NCBI GenBank assembly: GCA_037576215.1
Contig: JBANDB010000004.1
Span: 3,968,001 to 4,032,000 of the forward strand
Length of the DNA stretch: 64,000 nucleotides
DNA from: Armillaria gallica
Lineage: Eukaryota; Basidiomycota; Agaricomycetes; Agaricales; Physalacriaceae
Direction of reading: 5' to 3'
Part shown: positions 8,544 through 20,258 of the stretch, in pieces
Layout: the number at the start of each line of letters is the position of its first letter
Position numbering within the stretch: the stretch's first letter is position 1
Notes under the pieces: generated by a model
Told to the model about the DNA's origin: nothing
What the model saw: only the letters and a program-made list of their open reading frames with translations
Databases searched by the model: none
Translations under genes and position numbers: made by a program

Positions 8544-11500
8544 CTATGAGAAGAAATATTGCGACGCCTTGATCGCCTCGACTCTGAAATCACCTTTTTT
8601 CGGGACTGGCGGAAGGAGATCGACAAGGTCCACAAACTTGCCTATCAATTTCAGTGCCTCTTTTTCGGTTTTAGCTTTCGTCTTCTTGAGCTTCTTTTGA
8701 CGGTCGGACAGTTCCGCTCCGTCCTCTGAGAACTCCTCCATATCCTCCTCTTCCGCCTCCTCATCTACAAGCGTCTCTTCAATCTCATCTAGTCGGTTAT
8801 TCACTTCCTCAGCCTCTGCGCTGGTCGCTGAGTGCGTGAACGTCGAGCCCTCCTCGGTTATCTCCATCAGTGATCCTAGCATAGAAAATTCCTGTGCTTG
8901 CTCTGCAGTGACCTTGAGCGAGGCACCCGCAGCACGGAGAAGCTTGCCCATCTGGCCACCGCGGAGACTGATGAGAGGAATCTTATAGCCTTTGTAACGC
9001 TCAACAAACTAGACATGACATCATTAGCAACGTCCGGAAAACATTGCAATAACAGACCCACCTCTTCGCGAAGTTTGCCAAGCACGTCAGATTGATGTAG
9101 TGCAATGAAAGTATCTCGGATGATCACAGACATCTGGTCGATGCTCGAAGCATGCGTCCAATACGAGTCGTGAACAGCTGCGAACGTCAATCCTTGCCGC
9201 TGTAGACGCATCAGCCAGATACAGACCATAAGAAAAAGCTACAAAACTAACTTGGCATTCCAAAGCAGACAGCATCATGTGTGTAGCATCTAGACTGTGG
9301 ATAAAGTTGGGAGGGAAAGCAGAAGCTTGCTTGAGTGAATTGACTAGCATGGGCTTCATCAACAACGATATAATCTCTTTAAGCACTGATACTTACCTTC
9401 AGCCGGACTGAGGGGATCGGAAATATACACCGTCTGCACTGCGGTCATAATTTGCTTTCGCTTTGTCTTCCGGTAAGGCTGGACGATAGGCAATCCAAGC
9501 GGTGTAGTCCAAACAACAGAAGTCATCAGCTCCTTCTTGATCTGTTCTACAGGAAGCACTTTTGAAGGGCTTGCTCGCTTATTGTTGTATTCATCCAAAG
9601 CCTCGGGTAGGCGGTCCTCGGGAATAGAGCGAGAGATAAGCCGCGCACACAAGTTTAGCCAGTTCTGGATATCTTTGGCGCCACTGAAAAGATCTCCAAT
9701 ACACGCCAGCACCTAGCAAAAACGCGTGAGGACCCACGACTCCACGATAATGTTTGGGAAACCTTACCACTTTAGCGAGATAAGCCGACAGAGTCCAGGT
9801 GTCCTCGTTCTTTAGACTATCGACGTTCCTCAACTGCTTCTCGATCTGCTCACGAGCGCCGACGTAGGTAACTCCATACACCGTCGTCATGACCGTCTGC
9901 TTCACGATCTTCCTGGAAATCTTTCCCTTCAGTATATCCGCAACTGGTTCGCCGGCAGCTGCATCCCGCGCCAAGATCGTTTCCACCATGTTTCCGACGT
10001 ATGTGTACACATCAGAGGGACGATCACCGGCGGCGAGATTGACTTGTTGGGCACCACGCGAGTCACCACCAAGGGCAGCATAATGCTGCAGACCGTTACA
10101 CGTGCCATCCTGGTGCACAGGTTGCGAAGATACGTATTCGAGAGGGTTTTCAGACGTGAGTGCAGCGTGAAGTTCCATGCATGTTGCCAAGCACTGCCAT
10201 GGGTCGTCAGCATGTGTCCACCAACGAGAGCCCTATTCATATATGATCGTTAGTCCAACCACTGGATACAGAGAGATCACATACAGTTAGAGGCTTGGTA
10301 GCGCTGTCAAAGACTTCGTCTAGCCGATCCATGACAAATTGCTCTCGCTCATCAAAGTTTGCCTTGTCATATCCGTACAAGTTGGAAAGATGAATTTTCA
10401 GCCAGCGAAGTCCCCGCTCGCCAAGAGGCTTCCCCTCGGCGAACATCAACAATCCCCGACTAAGATCGTCACCGATATGGTTCAAATGAGGGGAATAGGG
10501 TATGCACGGCCACGGAAGTCCACGTTATGGGGCTGATAAATCTTGTCGCCAAGCAACTGCAGCCATTTGAGTATTCGATACTTTGGAATATAAAGCTTCA
10601 CTTACAGCACGGGCAATTTCGATCTTGTAATTAACGTTACATCGCGACGAATGGTTGTTGGCTTTCTCCTGGTTGTAAAGCTTGAGGTTATACATGTACA
10701 GCGCCCGATCCTTCATGTTGTTATCCGCCGGTGGCTGGGGCTCAGGATTTGGATAGACCGCAGGGGGCAATTTACCCAAACCATAACCAGCGTTCCAAAC
10801 TTCAAGAACAACATCGAAAATCTTCTTGTTGATTTTCCATGGCGTAGAACCAAGACATCCAAGCCAGCGTAAACCAATTCTACGTTGCCCTGTTCAGAAG
10901 CACGCTTCATGTAGCTTTGCTGTTCCACAGAGTCTTTGTATCGCATGGCAGTAGCTATCGTGAAAGAGGAATCAGTATAGAACTAAACGTGCGAAATGAC
11001 GAACATACATCGGTTGTAGAAATAACCGCCCATTTCCGGACCCACCCAAGGCTTTGGAGGGACAAGCATAGGTAGGTGGCGGGGATGAAGTGTTTCTCGT
11101 AGACTATCCTTAGCCAGGCCCTCCGCAACAACAGGATTGAGCCTAAGAACGCCCAGCTTCTGACCCCGTATGTACTCGTATGAGTGGTAGAATGCAGGCT
11201 GCTCCTCCGATCTATACCACAGTTTGTAAGAAACAAACTGGAAGAGAAAACCGACACCCACATTATTTCCCCCGTTGTCTTGTCAGTGGCCGTTCTGGTG
11301 ACCTTTGAAACCTCCATCAAGCAATCAACTAATATCCCCCGACCTGAGACCGAGTAGCTTGCGTCCATGAAGAGGTCCATGCTTCTGCGTCCGTCATTTG
11401 CCGAGCGGCGACGACTCTCCTCTGCATTAAATCTTGATATCCAAGACCGGTGAAGAAAGTCTTGTCGCTCTTGAAGTTCATGGGGACCTGAATATTGTTC

Positions 11501-13025
11501 TTCTTGCACATTTGGGCTTTGTACTCCATTTCGACGGCGCGGCCTAATGTTATTAGCGCTCGCGTTGTCTTCATACCCTCCGCCACACCGCCCGACCCTT
11601 GCAGCCGCATGAGCTCAAGGATGGTGATCAAGGACAGCCTCTCGGGTTGAACCAAAGTCAAATAAGGCGAGAGGAACCGCCTGTTCTTGATCTTCTTCTC
11701 CAGTGCTTGTATCGATTTGATTTCTTCCTTCAGCCGTTCCTGCAGAGCGACATGCCATTCCACATCCATTTCCGTATAGATTTTTGGTAAGCCCCGCCTA
11801 TGCCGAGATTATCAAAAACGGAAGCTTCGTGTTTTAATCGTTCTACGGCGACGTCATAAACAGACTCTTCGAGAAGCTTTTGGCGAGCGGCCACATCTTC
11901 CGGAAGAACACGACGAGCGTAGTTCACCTGAGCAAGATGGCGACGTAGATTGTCGAGATTAAAGGGAATGACAGCTTCTTGTTCTCCTTCTGCCGTGGAA
12001 TCGTCGTCAACACCATCAACCAATGGCTCTGAGGGCTGAATGGGACATTAGACAAGGGTCGCAACAAAGACATTGAGTACTTGCTTTTATCCGTGTCACA
12101 GGAACGATTTCCGGTACGCTGTCGCGAATATCCGAATAGGTGGTACCAATTGCCTCTGCCTGCCCCAGCTCGGCGACGACATTGGACATATTGAGATCTA
12201 CTGCGGCATGGGACAGCTCCTTGATAATGCCGGCGGCTTCCTCAGAATCAGTGAATACGCGATCGGAGACCACAGCAGAAACTTGATGGCCCCTTGAAAT
12301 GATGGAGGAGAGGAGTTCGTTATATTTGGGAAGAGTGAGTTGGTCCATGGGCTTGGATGATCCAGGGCCACACCTTACAGAGACTGAGTAATCAAATAGC
12401 AAAAATGGCCAAGTAATACTCACCGTTTTAAAGCAAGGAGCATGATTGCATATGTGCTCGCACTGGGTTCGATGCCCTCCTCGCCCTTCTCAATATTTTC
12501 AAACAGATCCCAAGCCGTGTCCATCCAGTACATGCCAGTTTCGTAGTCGCTGGCGTATGTGGAATATGACATGTTGGTATATGCTTCGAGAAGGGTGTTG
12601 TATATGCGGGTCTCTAGCACCGACTTGGCAGCCTTGCGACGCAGACGATCAAATATGGATTTTGCTCGAGGAATATCATAAAGATTGTGTATGCAAGCGT
12701 CCATGACTGCGAGGAGATCCTGTGTGGCCGAATCTGCATACCATTCATTGTTGATGGGTGAGGGACTGTCATTGGGACGGACGCTGGGCAGGAACGTATA
12801 ATGAGTTCTCTGCTTCAGGTATCCAGTCAGTTCGTCCGTGTATTGAGCTGCGGCAGCCTCCCTCAGCAGATTGGCGGGGAAGTCAGGTTGCGGCGCCGGC
12901 ACTGTTGCAAGGGCAGGTGCATTAACGCGCCGGGTAGGAGTAGAATAAAGACGAGCTGGACGGGGCAGTCCCTGACGAGACGCCAGTAAAGTCGTCTCTG
13001 CTCTGTGCACCGTGCGAACCAGCAT
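8544..13025 (-). CDS. RPO41: Mitochondrial DNA-directed RNA polymerase (T7-like, single subunit)
   Basis: I place the start at ATG 13025 because [23 protein letters not shown] is a convincing presequence; the frame is open further upstream without an ATG. The N-terminal part has PPR-like helices ([22 protein letters not shown]). Then come [12 protein letters not shown] and the T7-type core. The motif A aspartate is in [17 protein letters not shown], motif B is [19 protein letters not shown], and motif C is [11 protein letters not shown]. The C-terminus is unusual in having an acidic insert ([12 protein letters not shown]) before [16 protein letters not shown]. The frame must shift one base near 11792-11795, 11328-11333 and 10847-10852, each in or beside a short homopolymer, which I take as consensus errors. 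The enzyme transcribes mitochondrial DNA and primes its replication. Confidence 0.9.
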
Positions 13026-13449
13026 ATCGTCGTCGTGGTCGTTGGCGAGAACTTCAAGTCGTCGCCGCTCAATGCAAAACTGCAAGAATTTTCTCCATAG
13101 CAAAAAAATTGATCACGTGCAACGGATGGGTACGGGTAATCCCAGGTCGGTCCGAACTCCGACTTTGCGCGAACCGTCCATATCTTGTCCTTCAGTCAGT
13201 TGGTTGCAGACGTAGACATGTATGCTGTTTCCCATTCCTGTCTTTGATAACCACTATCCAAGAGTTTACATACATTCGTTTTACCACTATACTCATCGCC
13301 TTCGAAGTGATACTACCTTGACGTTCAAACGACAGTAGTATTTTCCTCTGTTCACAGTTCAGCTGGGTCCTTCTCGAAGAACTCGAAGAGGAACTCTTCG
13401 AGTTCTTCTGTGTTTGAGTATCGGCTCTGTGATCAGATCCAGCTCCTCT
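13026..13449. other. Intergenic upstream of RPO41, no gene recognised
   Basis: This is the 5' flank of RPO41 and the 3' flank of the BTB-like fragment. At 13375-13408 there is a small inverted-repeat-like stretch (ttctcgaagaactcgaagaggaactcttcgag reads partly palindromic) that could form a hairpin terminator. Nothing else stands out. Confidence 0.35.
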
Positions 13450-14084
13450 TCAAAGGCGGCGATCATCGTTCAGATCCCTCAACCGCTTCTGATATTTCGC
13501 GAGGAGTTTGTCGGCCTTCACGTTAACAGCATTGACTGGTGCTAGTGGAAAGTTCAGTCCACAGCAGGCAGTATAGTGCTGCTCAAACTCGTACCAGAGC
13601 TGCCAGAGCTGGATAAAGCAGTGCCAGAGTCAATTGTTTCTAAAATTGCCTGCACCGTGGCCTCGGTCTCAGGAAGATCAGGGCAAAGCATGCCGAGAGG
13701 ATGGAGAGACATTTCTCTCGGGTATCGGCCGTGGCAGGACTATGCTAGCATGTTAAATAAAGCGATTGTTAGAAAGAGATGAATTTTCGTGGCTTACTTG
13801 TAGTAGAACTCGATCAAAGCATCGAAATCATCTTGTTCGATGATTTCACTGTTGAGCTGGAAGGGATTGTCATCGCTGGATCCCACAGTTGGGAACGCTT
13901 CCGTCAATGACTGTTTTTAGTAGGCGTGATTGGGTGAAGAATGTGTTGGCCTCGACTTTGTACAGCGTCGATCCGAGCTAGCAGCACGTTAATCGATGAA
14001 TCGCCGCTACTCGATCCATAGTAATACCTGAAATACGAAATCGCCATCTTCCTTGTAGAACGGGCTTCGCTGAATGCCAGACAT
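13450..14084 (-). pseudogene. BTB/POZ-domain-like gene fragment, frame broken
   Basis: Reading leftwards from ATG 14084: MSGIQRSPFYKEDGDFVFQ, an intron, LGSTLYKVEANTFFTQSRLLKT, a frame change, then VGSSDDNPFQLNSEIIEQDDFDALIEFYY. These blocks follow the order of agaricomycete BTB proteins (H..FY.EDG..VFQVE.TL.KVHR..F...S, then GSSD.NPF.L..I...DFDALL.F.Y). The frame changes between VIDGS and VGSSDD near 13890-13900. Beyond the BTB part only short frames remain, ending VKADKLLAKYQKRLRDLND. Such proteins usually serve as protein-interaction or ubiquitin-ligase adaptors. It is either a decayed gene or an intact gene hit by a consensus error; the weak C-terminus favours decay. Confidence 0.45.
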
Positions 14085-14154
14085 CTTATCGTCGCAGTCG
14101 TGGTTTGGGAATCGTGGGACTATACATTGAAAGTCGTGTGAATTTCGATCAACT

Positions 14155-15721
14155 ATGACTACCCCAACAACGAGCACCACCAATACCACTCATGGCTGGC
14201 ACCTCCTTGAGAAATATTCAACGCAGAAATCTCTCGCCGAGCTCTCTCCAACCGAAGACTTTAGACTGGGAATCGACGTTCAGCCATGGTTCTGCCATAC
14301 TGATCGCTCCGTCGGCGGAGAGAACCCTCGATTGCGCTTGCTCTTCTATCGGTGCAAGCTCTTACTGGCGTATCCCATCCTTCCTTTATTCGTCTTTGAC
14401 CGCCAACCGCAAAGGCATCCGCAGAACCACATCCTCACAGAAGAACTCACCACAGCCTTCATCCCCATCATCGAGGCCTTCGGCTTTGAGTGGAGATATG
14501 CCCCCGGTGATCCGCTCGCTGAACTAGCCCATCTGAATCGTGAAGGCATTATCGACGCTGTCCTGACGGACGATGTCGCCATATGGGTCTTCGGTGCATG
14601 GACTGTTTGGAGGAACCCATCCTCCTCGCATCCAAAGTCAGATCTGCAGATAAACAGACAACGTACAAGGTGTATCATTGCGACAAGCAAAAGCGTCGCT
14701 CTATGATGCTCATGATCATACTCTGCGCTAGTTGGTGCGACGCTCCAACCGCTCGCCGCCTCGCGACCACGCCCTTGGCTAATGAGCTGTACAAGGCAGC
14801 GGCCGCTGAGACTATTCAGCTACAGGACTTTCTGCCTGGCTGGCGCGCGGCTCTTTGTGAAGAATCCAAACTTGTTCCCCCGGGGGACTTTCCTGAATTA
14901 TCTCTCTACATTACACCAGAGGTCTCGACGACCCCAGAAGCCTATCCCACCACCATCAAAGAGCCGTCCCTGCACAAACTCGCGGGCCTCTGCGAATCGC
15001 TCTTCGAATGGGGCTGGCCGGAAGAGATCCTTGTTCGATTCTATAGGTGGCTCTGGGGCCCTGTCGTTTTTCGGGTTTCTCGACGGCGGTTCAAGTGCCC
15101 TGACGATGAGGTCCTCGGGTTTTTCGGAGGGAATGGGCAGTTGATGGAGGAAATTGTTGGCGAGCGGGACAGGATGATGAGACGAAGGAATATCGTGTTC
15201 AAGTGGATACGAAGGTGCTGATGAGTATGACGGAGGCTGGGTTGAAAAGGACGAGGACGCCAGAGGGAAAGGAACTGGCGCTCGACGAGGATGGGGATGG
15301 AGAGGAGGAGCCGAATATCAACGAGCATGAGGAAGACCACGAACATACTCCAGAACATCAATCAGGATCATCACAGAAAGAGAAGAAGCGACTCAATCCA
15401 CGCGATCCTTTGCGCGTCTGGATACCGGCAGAGTTGTTGGACCAGGATCTTGTAAAAGATTATAAAACCAACAAGAAAAGGAAGCGGGATGTCCAGGTGG
15501 GTGTCCGAAATCGTTCAAATTAGGTGGTTGCTGTTATTTTTCAGGACTCTCCCAACAAAAAACGCAAACTTTCCTCGTCGCCGAAAAAGAAACAGGTAGT
15601 CCGGGTGAAGAAGATGACGGAAGAGCTGGCGAGAAAAGAGGGATTATCATCGCTCCTTGCGTTTGGTTTTACAAAGTTGTCTTCGGCGGGTCGCGTAGCT
15701 GCACCAGAGCGCGAGTCGTAA
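14155..15721 (+). CDS. XPG/Rad2-like PIN-domain protein, tandem copy A
   Basis: First of three tandem paralogues. It has a Rad2 N-region (RLGIDVQPWF, NPRLRLLFYRCKLLL, PLFVFDR) and an I-region (WRYAPGDPLAELAHLNREG, DAVLTDDVAIWVFGAWTVWRNP). Compared with active FEN1/GEN1 enzymes, the GEAEAE metal-binding motif reads GDPLAE, and the second aspartate of the DxD pair is alanine (DDVA). The C-terminal half has LFEWGWPEEILVRFYRWLWGP, an acidic linker and the conserved PLRVWIPAELL..LV.DY block. After intron 15496-15543 it ends with a basic tail and MTEELARKEGLSSLLAFGF. Homology crosses frames near 14635 and near 15180. The product is probably nuclear and DNA-structure binding, and may not be a nuclease. 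Confidence 0.7.
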
Positions 15722-15874
15722 TTTTCGGAATTGGGTTGTTTTGGGTTTTGCTTCATCACTGTATATATACATAGTCATATCTCAAGCCAAATTGTATCAT
15801 AGTATTGATGATGGTGCACGTGGGAGAAAGGATCACTGATATGCATCCAAAAGCGTCGCACAATAACCATCTTC

Positions 15875-17542
15875 ATGACCTCCATCCCCGACAACGACAA
15901 CGGCAACGACTGGTCTCTCCTCGCAGAAATCTCAAAATACCAATCTCTCACTACCCTTTCTCTCTCCAAATTCAGCTCCCCTGCAAAGGGCTTCCGACTC
16001 GGGATCGACGTCCAACCATGGTACTACCACGCTGATAGTTCTCAGGAGGGAGAGAATCCTCAATTGCGCCTGCTCTTCTTTCGGTGCAAACGTCTCCTGA
16101 AATATCCCATCCTTCCTCTGTTCATGTTTGACCAAGACCCAGAAAGGCATGGGGAGAACCATTCACAGACAAAGAAGCTGACGGAGGGCTTCATTCCTAT
16201 TCTCGAAGCTTTTGGCTTCGAGTACAGGTATGCCCCAGGAGATCCGCTTGCTGAATTGGCATCTCTGAACCGTGAAGGAATCATCGACGCCGTATTGACG
16301 GACAATGTAGCCGTGTGGGTGTTCGGCGCACAGACTGTCTGGAGGAATCCATCTTCATCCCATCCGAAAGCCAAACAGACGGTGAAGGATACCATGTACA
16401 AAGTCTATGATGGTGCCACAGAACAGGACCGTGCCGCGATGCTCATGGTTCTGCTCTGCCGTCACGGTCTTTGGTGCAATGCAGGGTCGGCATTACGTCT
16501 GGCTCGAACCGACTTGGCTGTTGAGATCTACCGCGCAGCGACCACCCAATCAGACGATGACTTGCATAAATTGTTGCCCGGATGGCGTAGTCGGTATTCG
16601 AAAGACTTCCGCCTTGCCAACTGTGTTCCTCCGAAAGCCTTTCCCCGGTCCTCTCAACATACATGCATCCGTCCGTCTCAACTCAGCTGGTCGAAACCTA
16701 TCCTCCCAGTATGTGGACTAGCAAAGAAGCATCACTCCCCAAGCTCGCGGGTGTCTGCGAAGACCTCTTTGAGTGGGGCTGGGAGGATAGGATTTTGATT
16801 AGGTTCCGCAACATGATCTGGGAAAATCTCCCCGTGCGAATTCTTCGACGGCAATTCCTTTGTCCTTCGCTTCCAGATGCAGAAATATTCAGACTCTTTG
16901 GAGGTGGTGGTGAATCTGGAAAAGTGATAGATAAGATTGTTGGTTCTCGAACACATAAATCAACCGACAAGACACCGGAATATCGCGTCGTGGTCAATGC
17001 AGAGATGTTCGCATCATGGACAAAGGCTGGGTTGAAAGGGACGAGACAGGCGCCTGAGGTGGACATGAAGGAGAAAGGGAAGGAGGCTGGGGACGACAAC
17101 GACGATCTTGCTAACAGCCATCAGGACGCAGAGCCTGCTCCGGATATTGATGCGGAATCAGATGGAGAAGAGGATACATCTTCTGTTCCAAGTGAAAGCA
17201 GAAACCACTGCGCATCTGGATACCTGAAATAATAGTACAAAAGGCAAACGTGGAACTTGCCAAAGACTATGCGAAGGAATGTGAAGAGAAGAAGGCTCGG
17301 ACGCCCAAGCGCAAACGCCGGCAAGGCGACGAGGTGAGTGTGACCGTGAAATGTTTTTGGACCTAGACTTAATTCTTGTGGATCAGGCTCCAGCGTCGAA
17401 GAAGACGAAGCGTCCTACCACATCACCTGGGAAGCAAGCGAAAGCGGCCTCCAAGAAGAAGGGACCACCACCTTCTGGGGCTGGCCCGTCGAATTCTCAT
17501 TCTAGTGTCAATGTTCCTTCAACGTCGACATTGGGATCCTAG
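15875..17542 (+). CDS. XPG/Rad2-like PIN-domain protein, tandem copy B
   Basis: Second copy, about 1.7 kb after copy A and with the same architecture. The N-region has LGIDVQPWYYH and PILPLFMFD. The I-region reads YAPGDPLAELASLNREG and DAVLTDNVAVWVFGA, so this copy has lost yet another acidic ligand (TDN instead of TDD). The C-terminal part has LAGVCEDLFEWGWEDRILIRF, TPEYRVVVNAEM and an acidic linker. After a one-base frame change near 17200 it reads PLRIWIPEIIVQ. An intron at about 17333-17387 leads to a lysine/proline-rich tail ending STLGS. Another one-base change is needed near 16643-16646, inside CCCC. Because the protein relates more closely to A and C than to any known repair nuclease, I give no gene symbol. 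Confidence 0.7.
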
Positions 17543-17573
17543 ATAAGCAATCGTTCGACTGACAGAAGAACAA

Positions 17574-17900
17574 GGTTTGTGCGATATGTTTCTTGTATAC
17601 CCATTTTCTATGTCTGGTAGGATTTTGGGTGACTGAAGTCTTATATACTCCGATTCATGGTGTAATCGGACGAACATAATATTTTTGGGAATTAGGTTAT
17701 TTTTGGATTCTGCTTCATCGTTTCTGTATATTTCAATAGGTTTGTGCGATGTGTTTTGGTATACGCTTTTCGTATCTCTGGTGGTTTGGGGGGTGACTGG
17801 GATCTTGCTCCGAGTCATGGTGTAATCGGACGGACATAGTATTTTTGGGAATTAGGTTGTTTTTGGATTCTGCTTCATCATTTCTGTATATATTCAATGT
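17574..17900 (+). repeat. 165-bp tandem duplication between XPG-like copies B and C
   Basis: Unit 1 (17574-17738) and unit 2 (17739 to about 17900) both begin ggtttgtgcgat and share atggtgtaatcggacg.acata and tttttgggaattaggtt blocks. The end of the unit also resembles the 3' flank of copy A (15722-15800: gaattgggttgttttggg, gcttcatcactgtatata). The spacer therefore belongs to the ancestral duplicated unit, and the B-C spacer carries one extra copy. Confidence 0.8.
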
Positions 17901-17944
17901 AAATTGTATCATAGTGTTCTATTTTCCTTGACCCGAACTATTCA

Positions 17945-19795
17945 ATGAGCGGGATATTGATGACGTCACATGCTAACTTCATGACTCTCACCGCCACCGA
18001 CGACTGGTCTCTGCTAGAGGAATTTTCAAAGCAAGAGTCTCTCACCACCCTTTCTCTCTCCAAATTTGATTCTCCTGCAAAGGGTTTCCAGCTCGGAATC
18101 GACGTCCAGCCATGGTATCATCATACCAATAGTTCCAAGAAGGGAGAGAATCCTCGATTGCGCCTGCTCTTCCTTCGGTGCAAACATCTCCCAGGATACC
18201 CCATTCTCCCTTTATTCATGTTTGACCGCAATCCACGAAGGCATAGCCATAACCATCTGCAGACAGAGGAGCTAACGAAAGACTTCATTCCCATTATCAA
18301 GGTTTTTGGCTTTGAGTGGAGATATGCCCCAGGAGATCCACTTGCTGAATTGGCATCTCTGAACCGTGAAGGGATCATCGATGCTGTACTGACAGACGAC
18401 GTGGCTGTCTGGGTGTTCGGCGCACAGACTGTTTGGAGGAACCCTTCTTCGTCCCATCCCAAGGCCAAGTATCCCGAGAAGCAGATCACGTACAAGGTAT
18501 ACAACGGTGTCACACCGAAACACCGTTCCGCAATATTCGTGGTTCTGCTCTGCACTCGGAGTCAGTCACGTTGGTGCGACACAAGGACCTCGTTACGCCT
18601 GGCTAAAAGAAAATTTTCTGTCGAGCTCTACAAAGCAGTGACCACTTGCCCTCGCAACGAGCGTCGGAGTGTGTTGTCCAGATGGCGTAGCCGACTTTGT
18701 GAATATTTACAAGCCCGTAATCCCTCCCTGGCCAACCATATTCCGAGAGGTTTCCCAGACTTGCCCCTCCTCAAACCCTACACAATCCGACTATCTTGTC
18801 GTCGTTCAAAGACTACATTTATGCAAAAGGGACTAGCCATGATTCCGAACCATCGCTGCCTAAGCTCGCGCATATCTGCGAAAACCTCTTTGAGTGGGGT
18901 TGGAAGGATAGAATTCTGGTTAGGTTTTATCACAACATCTGGGGTCCTATCGCGTGCGAATTTTGCGATGACAACATCTTCGTCCTTCCCTCACAGATGC
19001 AGAGATATCCAGGATATTTGGAGACGGTGGCAAAGGAGGGAAAGTGATAGATAAGATTGTCAATTCTCGCAGTCATCCTTCAACCGATGAGACACCGGAG
19101 TATCGCGTCGTGGTTGATACGAAAATGTTGATATTATGGACGGAGGCTGGGTTGAAGGGGACAAGACAGGCTCCTGGGGTGGACCGGAAGGGAAAAGGGA
19201 GGGAGGATACCTTCGACGAGGACTCGGAAGATGGAAGCGATCGAGAAGGAGAAGAAAGTAGTGTTGAGGAGGACCACGATGACGGCCACCAGGGCACTGA
19301 GTCCACTCCGGATGTCGATGTCGAATCAGACGACCCGGACGACGAAGAGATCCCAGAACAATCTCAGCAAGAACGGCCTGTTCCAAAGACAAGAAACGGA
19401 AAGAAGAAGAAGGAGGGGAAACCTGTAGATCCACGAAGTCCTTTGCGCGTCTGGATACCTGAAATGGTGGTACAAGGGGCACAAACGAAACTCATCAAGA
19501 AATATGAAAAGTGCGTGAAGAGAAACAAAAGCGAGTTGAGAAGAAAAAGCGCAAACACGAGGAAGATGACAAGGTGGGCGACATGAAGGTCCTCGAACTG
19601 GGACTGATTTTTGTTTCTCCTCATTCTCCGCAGAAAGTCGATCGTTCAATCACATCCCCGACTTCGCCTAAGAAAAGGAGAGTCTCGGTGCCGAAAATGA
19701 CGGAAGCACAAGCGCGAGCGGAAGGGCTGCCGTCGCTCCTTACATTCCGGGGCTTTACCAAGGAGCCACGGCGAGTTGCTGGCCCTTCGAGTTAA
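17945..19795 (+). CDS. XPG/Rad2-like PIN-domain protein, tandem copy C
   Basis: Third copy. The start could be ATG 17945 or the in-frame ATG 17981 (MTLTATDDWSLLEE), which aligns best with copy B. It has LGIDVQPWYHH, PLFMFDRNPRRH, FEWRYAPGDPLAEL, DAVLTDDVAVWVFGAQTVW, then LAHICENLFEWGWKDRILVRF and TPEYRVVVDTKM. The acidic tail is longer than in B (SDDPDDEEIPEQ). PRSPLRVWIPEMVV is followed by an intron (GTGGGC..CGCAG, about 19574-19633) and the ending MTEAQARAEGLPSLLTFRGF, nearly the same as copy A. One-base frame changes are needed near 18785, near 18990 and near 19510. The catalytic positions have the same substitutions as in A. Confidence 0.7.
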
Positions 19796-20258
19796 ATTCC
19801 AGTCTGAGCTGCTCCGTCACCACTTCTACGCCGTCACGAGAAGAGGGAGAGGCAAAACTAGTCCGACTGGCAATGTTTGTAGAAGAAGTGGGTTTTTGCA
19901 ATGTGTAATTGATATATTAAAACTGTATTTATAGTAGATGTGTATTTGTTTTCTGGATAACTGGCACCTTCCTCAGGTTGTAATAATCGTATTCTTTTTG
20001 TTCCAAATCCGATTGCTGAAGGAGAAATCGACTCGCCATGCGCAGCCTTGACTTTGGGAACTTGCTTGACTTCGTCGCAGTTATTAGAATGGTTGGTCTT
20101 TGTTCACTTGTCCAAGTTATGGCGTTACTACAGGGCTGCTTGTTTGGTTGCAATCAACCTACATACGGACTTTTGTTTGAGACGTCGACGCCCGGGGCCG
20201 TGGGAAATAAATTGGACGTAGTAAATTACTACCGCCACCACGACGCGTCTCAGCACAC
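19796..20258. other. Intergenic, no gene recognised
   Basis: About 460 bp between XPG-like copy C and the kinase-like gene. Only short open frames occur. The first part is the 3' flank of copy C (AT-rich, 19905-19940), the last part the kinase promoter. Confidence 0.4.

Noticed and set aside
14155..19795. Calling all three XPG-like copies pseudogenes
   Set aside because: Essential genes in the same window show the same kind of one-base breaks, so the breaks alone are not evidence of decay.
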